DNA from: Oxytricha trifallax
Lineage: Eukaryota; Ciliophora; Spirotrichea; Sporadotrichida; Oxytrichidae
Assembly: GCA_000711775.1 (NCBI GenBank)
Contig: ARYC01000510.1
Coordinates: 62,001 to 126,000, forward strand
Length of the DNA: 64,000 bases
Reading direction: 5' to 3'
Part shown: positions 61,628 to 64,000 of the stretch, piece after piece
Layout of the letters: every line of letters begins with the position of its first letter
Position numbering within the stretch: position 1 is the stretch's first letter
Position numbers and translations under genes: made by a program
Notes under the pieces: generated by a model
Databases searched by the model: none
What the model was told of the DNA's origin: nothing
What the model saw: the letters and a program-made list of their open reading frames with translations, nothing else

Positions 61628-63072
61628 ATGAGCGCTAACCTGTTAAGAAGAGCGGCATTACTTGGATCAAGCCAATAAAAGTTATCATTCCAGCAACCAA
61701 GAAAAGTAGAGACCAGAGACGCTTGTACTCAGTGGGAGCCTACTTATGACAACTTTGACCAGTCGTCTAGCTTTGAGATTTAAATATAAGTTAAGTAGGA
61801 GGTTATCAAAGAAGCTGTGCAAATTGAGGAGGAGGTTAAACAACCCGCCATAGAGCATTAATAAATACCAGCCAAAGTTGATTATTAATGCAAAGAATGC
61901 AATAAAGTTTTCCCTTACAAGTCAACTTATAAGAGACACTTGAGAGATATACACAACGATATGCCAAGGTTATATCTCAAGCATTAAAAGAAAGATGGGA
62001 AGTATGTCTGCGAGTTTTGTGAGAAGCCATATTCTCATACTAGAGACCTCAAAGTGCACTTAAAGAATATGCACAATCAAAGTTTTGTCTTTATTCATGA
62101 ACCTACAGGGAATAGATTTCTCTAAAAAAAATGAAGATCAAGACACCCAGTGGAGTCTCAGAGTTGAAGTAAGATAAAATGAAGAGAGCAGTCAAGAACT
62201 TTACAGTCTCTGATATCAATAAAATCATGGTTAAAATAGAAGCAATGAAGATTCCCATTTTTAAAATTATTGACTTAGATTCTTGCCGAGAAAGCTACCA
62301 CACTCTTGAAGATAAAATAGAGAAGAGAGTCATTACTGATGATTAATATGCTTACAAGATATATCCATTCAATTACTTCCTTGCTGATGACAAGTTCCAA
62401 ATGGAATTTGCAAATGAATATTATGCTCTTTAAAAGACAAAGTTCAATGAGTGTAGGCATATTATCTAGCTTGATGCTAAACTACTTGGTAAAGATCATG
62501 TAGCATTTAGACTTCCTATCCTCGAAATGATTTACAGAGAATTCTTATCTGACAATAGATGTCAAAGAAAAATTGGCTAAATCGTATAGCAAATAGTTGA
62601 GGGTATTGAAGAGCTTCACAAGCTTGGTTATGTTCATAGAGACTTAAAGATAGAGAACATCATGATAAACATTCAACCTCTAAAAGTTTATATCATTGAT
62701 TTCAACAGAGCTTAAAGAGCGTAGGCCTCTGCATTAGGAAATGTATTAGGTACTCCAAGATTTTTCCCAGAGAGAGAGGATTGGAGAGATGGAGACACTT
62801 AATGGGATATCTAGGCTCTAGCAGGAATAATAATAGAGAGCGACATGCCAAGAAACGATTACTTTAACTGCAGGGGTGAGAGAGATTCTAAACAAAGAAT
62901 CAAGCAATATTTAGATAAGTAAAAGATTAATGGAGGCATGAGAGAGCTTGCATACTCAACCATCATCAAGCGAAGTTCAGATAATTAAATTACAATAGAA
63001 ACAATCAAACACCATCTAAAAAAGATAAAATTCATAGAACTGTCATAAGACTCTAAGCTTTTATTTGTGTGA
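61628..63072 (+). CDS. TBE 57-kDa zinc-finger/kinase protein, one frameshift in an A-run
   Basis: Start chosen at ATG 61628 (MSANLLRRAALLGSSQ); an earlier in-frame ATG at 61487 gives a hydrophobic leader of unlikely relevance. Two C2H2 fingers: CKECNKVFPYKSTYKRHLRD-IH and CEFCEKPYSHTRDLKVHLKN-MH. Then a kinase-like domain: DDQYAYKIYPFNYFLADDKF, HKLGYVHRDLKIENIMIN, VYIIDFNRAQ, FFPEREDWRDGDTQWDIQAL and ESDMPRNDYF; TGA at 63070-63072. Frame is lost at the A8 run 62124-62131, where one more A would restore it. The catalytic loop is intact but the metal motif is DFN. It presumably binds DNA and may phosphorylate partners; its role in transposition is unknown. Confidence 0.88.
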
Positions 63073-63251
63073 AATATTAAAAAAAACTCGCTTGTTACTA
63101 ACATTTAAACATTAAACCCCTACATAAACCCAATTAAAACCCTAATAAAGTATGCGTTAATAATCTACTTTTATCTATTAAAAACTCAGTCAAACAACTT
63201 CAGGGGTTTTGGGGGTTTTGAATGTAGGTGCCTTGGCACTTTCCTAATTGA

Positions 63252-63815
63252 TTGATTAGACTTTCGAAGTAGATGTACCCCTTGACTTTAGATGGGCTAA
63301 GGATCCCTGAGGCACTATCCATCTAGCTGTAATCCCTTCTTAAATATCATCCAATGAGGATCCCATCCAATCTCGTGCTTCAGAGTCACAACATAGCATC
63401 TTCGCACCAAAGGGAAAATGCTCAGTTTTCAGGAGTGTTAATGCTGAGTTATTCTCGGTTATCAGGCAATACAAGACCTTCTATCCCTCTTACTCCTGAA
63501 ATCTTTGTGCTTAATACGAGTATATTCAACCCAAATGTGTTCGCAATATCATGCCCATCTCACCTGCAATGCTATAAGGAATCAGATGAACAACGCTAAT
63601 ACTCACCTTCCAACTCCTCGGAGCCTTTCAAGTATATATACATCCCCAGAGAGAGTTACATGACTGTTTAACCCTACAAATCAACTGGTTCTCTATGGTA
63701 AGTATGCGATTTCAATGCTAGCAACGGTATTACAGTGAATGGCAAACAGTTCACTGCTTCATCCTTCTTATCTCCATTTCCTATGGCTGTTAAAGCCTCA
63801 GTAGATTTGCCTTGA
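63252..63815 (+). CDS. Unrecognised coding sequence right of the TBE, no defined start
   Basis: Frame open from 63252 (just after a TGA) to TGA at 63813-63815, with an internal ATG at 63354. Readable parts include RPSIPLTPEIFVLNTSIFNP, SNSSEPFKYIYIPRESYMTV and SLWQVCDFNASNGITVNGKQ. Base composition is richer in GC than nearby noncoding DNA, as for real MDSs. It may be the continuation of the gene cut at 59105 or of another scrambled gene. No family recognised. Confidence 0.5.
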
Positions 63816-64000
63816 TAGCTGGCAGGTTCACCAGAGATACTTAGTCATGCTACAGTTGCTCAAGTCACTAGAGTCAGGTAGCCTGAGATAAGGCTGTCGC
63901 CTTTAATGGCAGTGAGACTTAATGTTCTGATTCAATATAGCTTATTGATAAGACGGGGTTAATTAGTTTCTATTTAATTAAAAATATCTATTTTCACTGT
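63816..64000 (+). other. Possible further MDS at the window edge
   Basis: A frame open through TAG/TAA (AGSPEILSHATVAQVTRVRQ, IRLSPLMAVRLN) continues to about 63960, with composition like the preceding coding segment. Too short and edge-limited to assign. Confidence 0.35.

Larger units (their letters stand above)
59106..63220. mobile_element. Full-length telomere-bearing element (TBE) transposon, 4.1 kb
   Basis: Left tip CAAAACCCCAAAACCC at 59106 and right tip GGGGTTTTGGGGGTTTTG ending at 63220. The inverted repeat continues for about 80-100 bp (AGTAGTTTGATTGAGTTTTT; TTTATGTAGGGGTTTAATGT). It carries the three TBE genes in standard layout: 42-kDa transposase (+), 22-kDa protein (-), 57-kDa zinc-finger/kinase (+). 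Known TBEs duplicate a 3-bp ANT target; here AGT precedes and AAT follows, so the duplication is imperfect. Each gene has at least one frameshift. Confidence 0.93.

Overview
Origin. The window reads as germline (micronuclear) DNA of a spirotrichous ciliate of the Oxytricha/Stylonychia group. Three things support this. (1) Every recognisable protein reads through TAA and TAG as glutamine and ends at TGA. (2) Genes are split into macronuclear-destined segments (MDSs) separated by short AT-rich internal eliminated sequences (IESs), and short direct repeats (pointers) sit at the joins. (3) Telomere-bearing-element (TBE) transposons with C4A4 ends are present. Species cannot be fixed from sequence alone. 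Boundaries given with 'about' are MDS/IES estimates.

Layout. 1-11361 (-): large multi-membrane PAS-type sensor protein, running off the left edge, with a degenerate TBE and a palindromic MITE in its noncoding parts. 11778-14478 (+): lipoxygenase with several small IESs. 14731-15596: scrambled lipocalin (segment order 2-1-3-4), fully solvable. 15790-17480 (-): coiled-coil protein. 17868-21340 (+): multi-membrane protein with a Q/N-rich tail. 21450-24629: heavily scrambled, partly inverted YHYH-domain protein in about 19 pieces; a tRNA-derived SINE with a 15-bp target duplication sits in its noncoding DNA. 25404-35439 (-): four-domain voltage-gated cation channel. 35713-38534 (+): MCM5 replicative helicase, one IES of which holds a MORN-repeat coding fragment. 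38979-43000 (-): two unrecognised genes. 43388-45378: three palindromic elements, two with perfect 8-bp duplications. 46973-50993: a 4-kb TBE-like transposon without telomeric ends. 51040-52542 (+): coiled-coil gene cut by a truncated TBE (52543). 53560-54808 (-): MT-A70 adenine methyltransferase. 56982-58740 (-): decayed DDE transposase. 58781-59105 (+): 5' part of a gene cut by a full-length TBE (59106-63220). 63252-63815 (+): further coding sequence.

How it fits together. There are no operons: in these ciliates each gene normally ends up on its own nanochromosome, so neighbours here need not be co-regulated. The right third (43-63 kb) is transposon-rich germline-limited DNA, which known biology says is removed during macronuclear development. 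TBE transposases have been implicated in that removal, so the elements and the gene fragments they interrupt form one DNA-rearrangement landscape.
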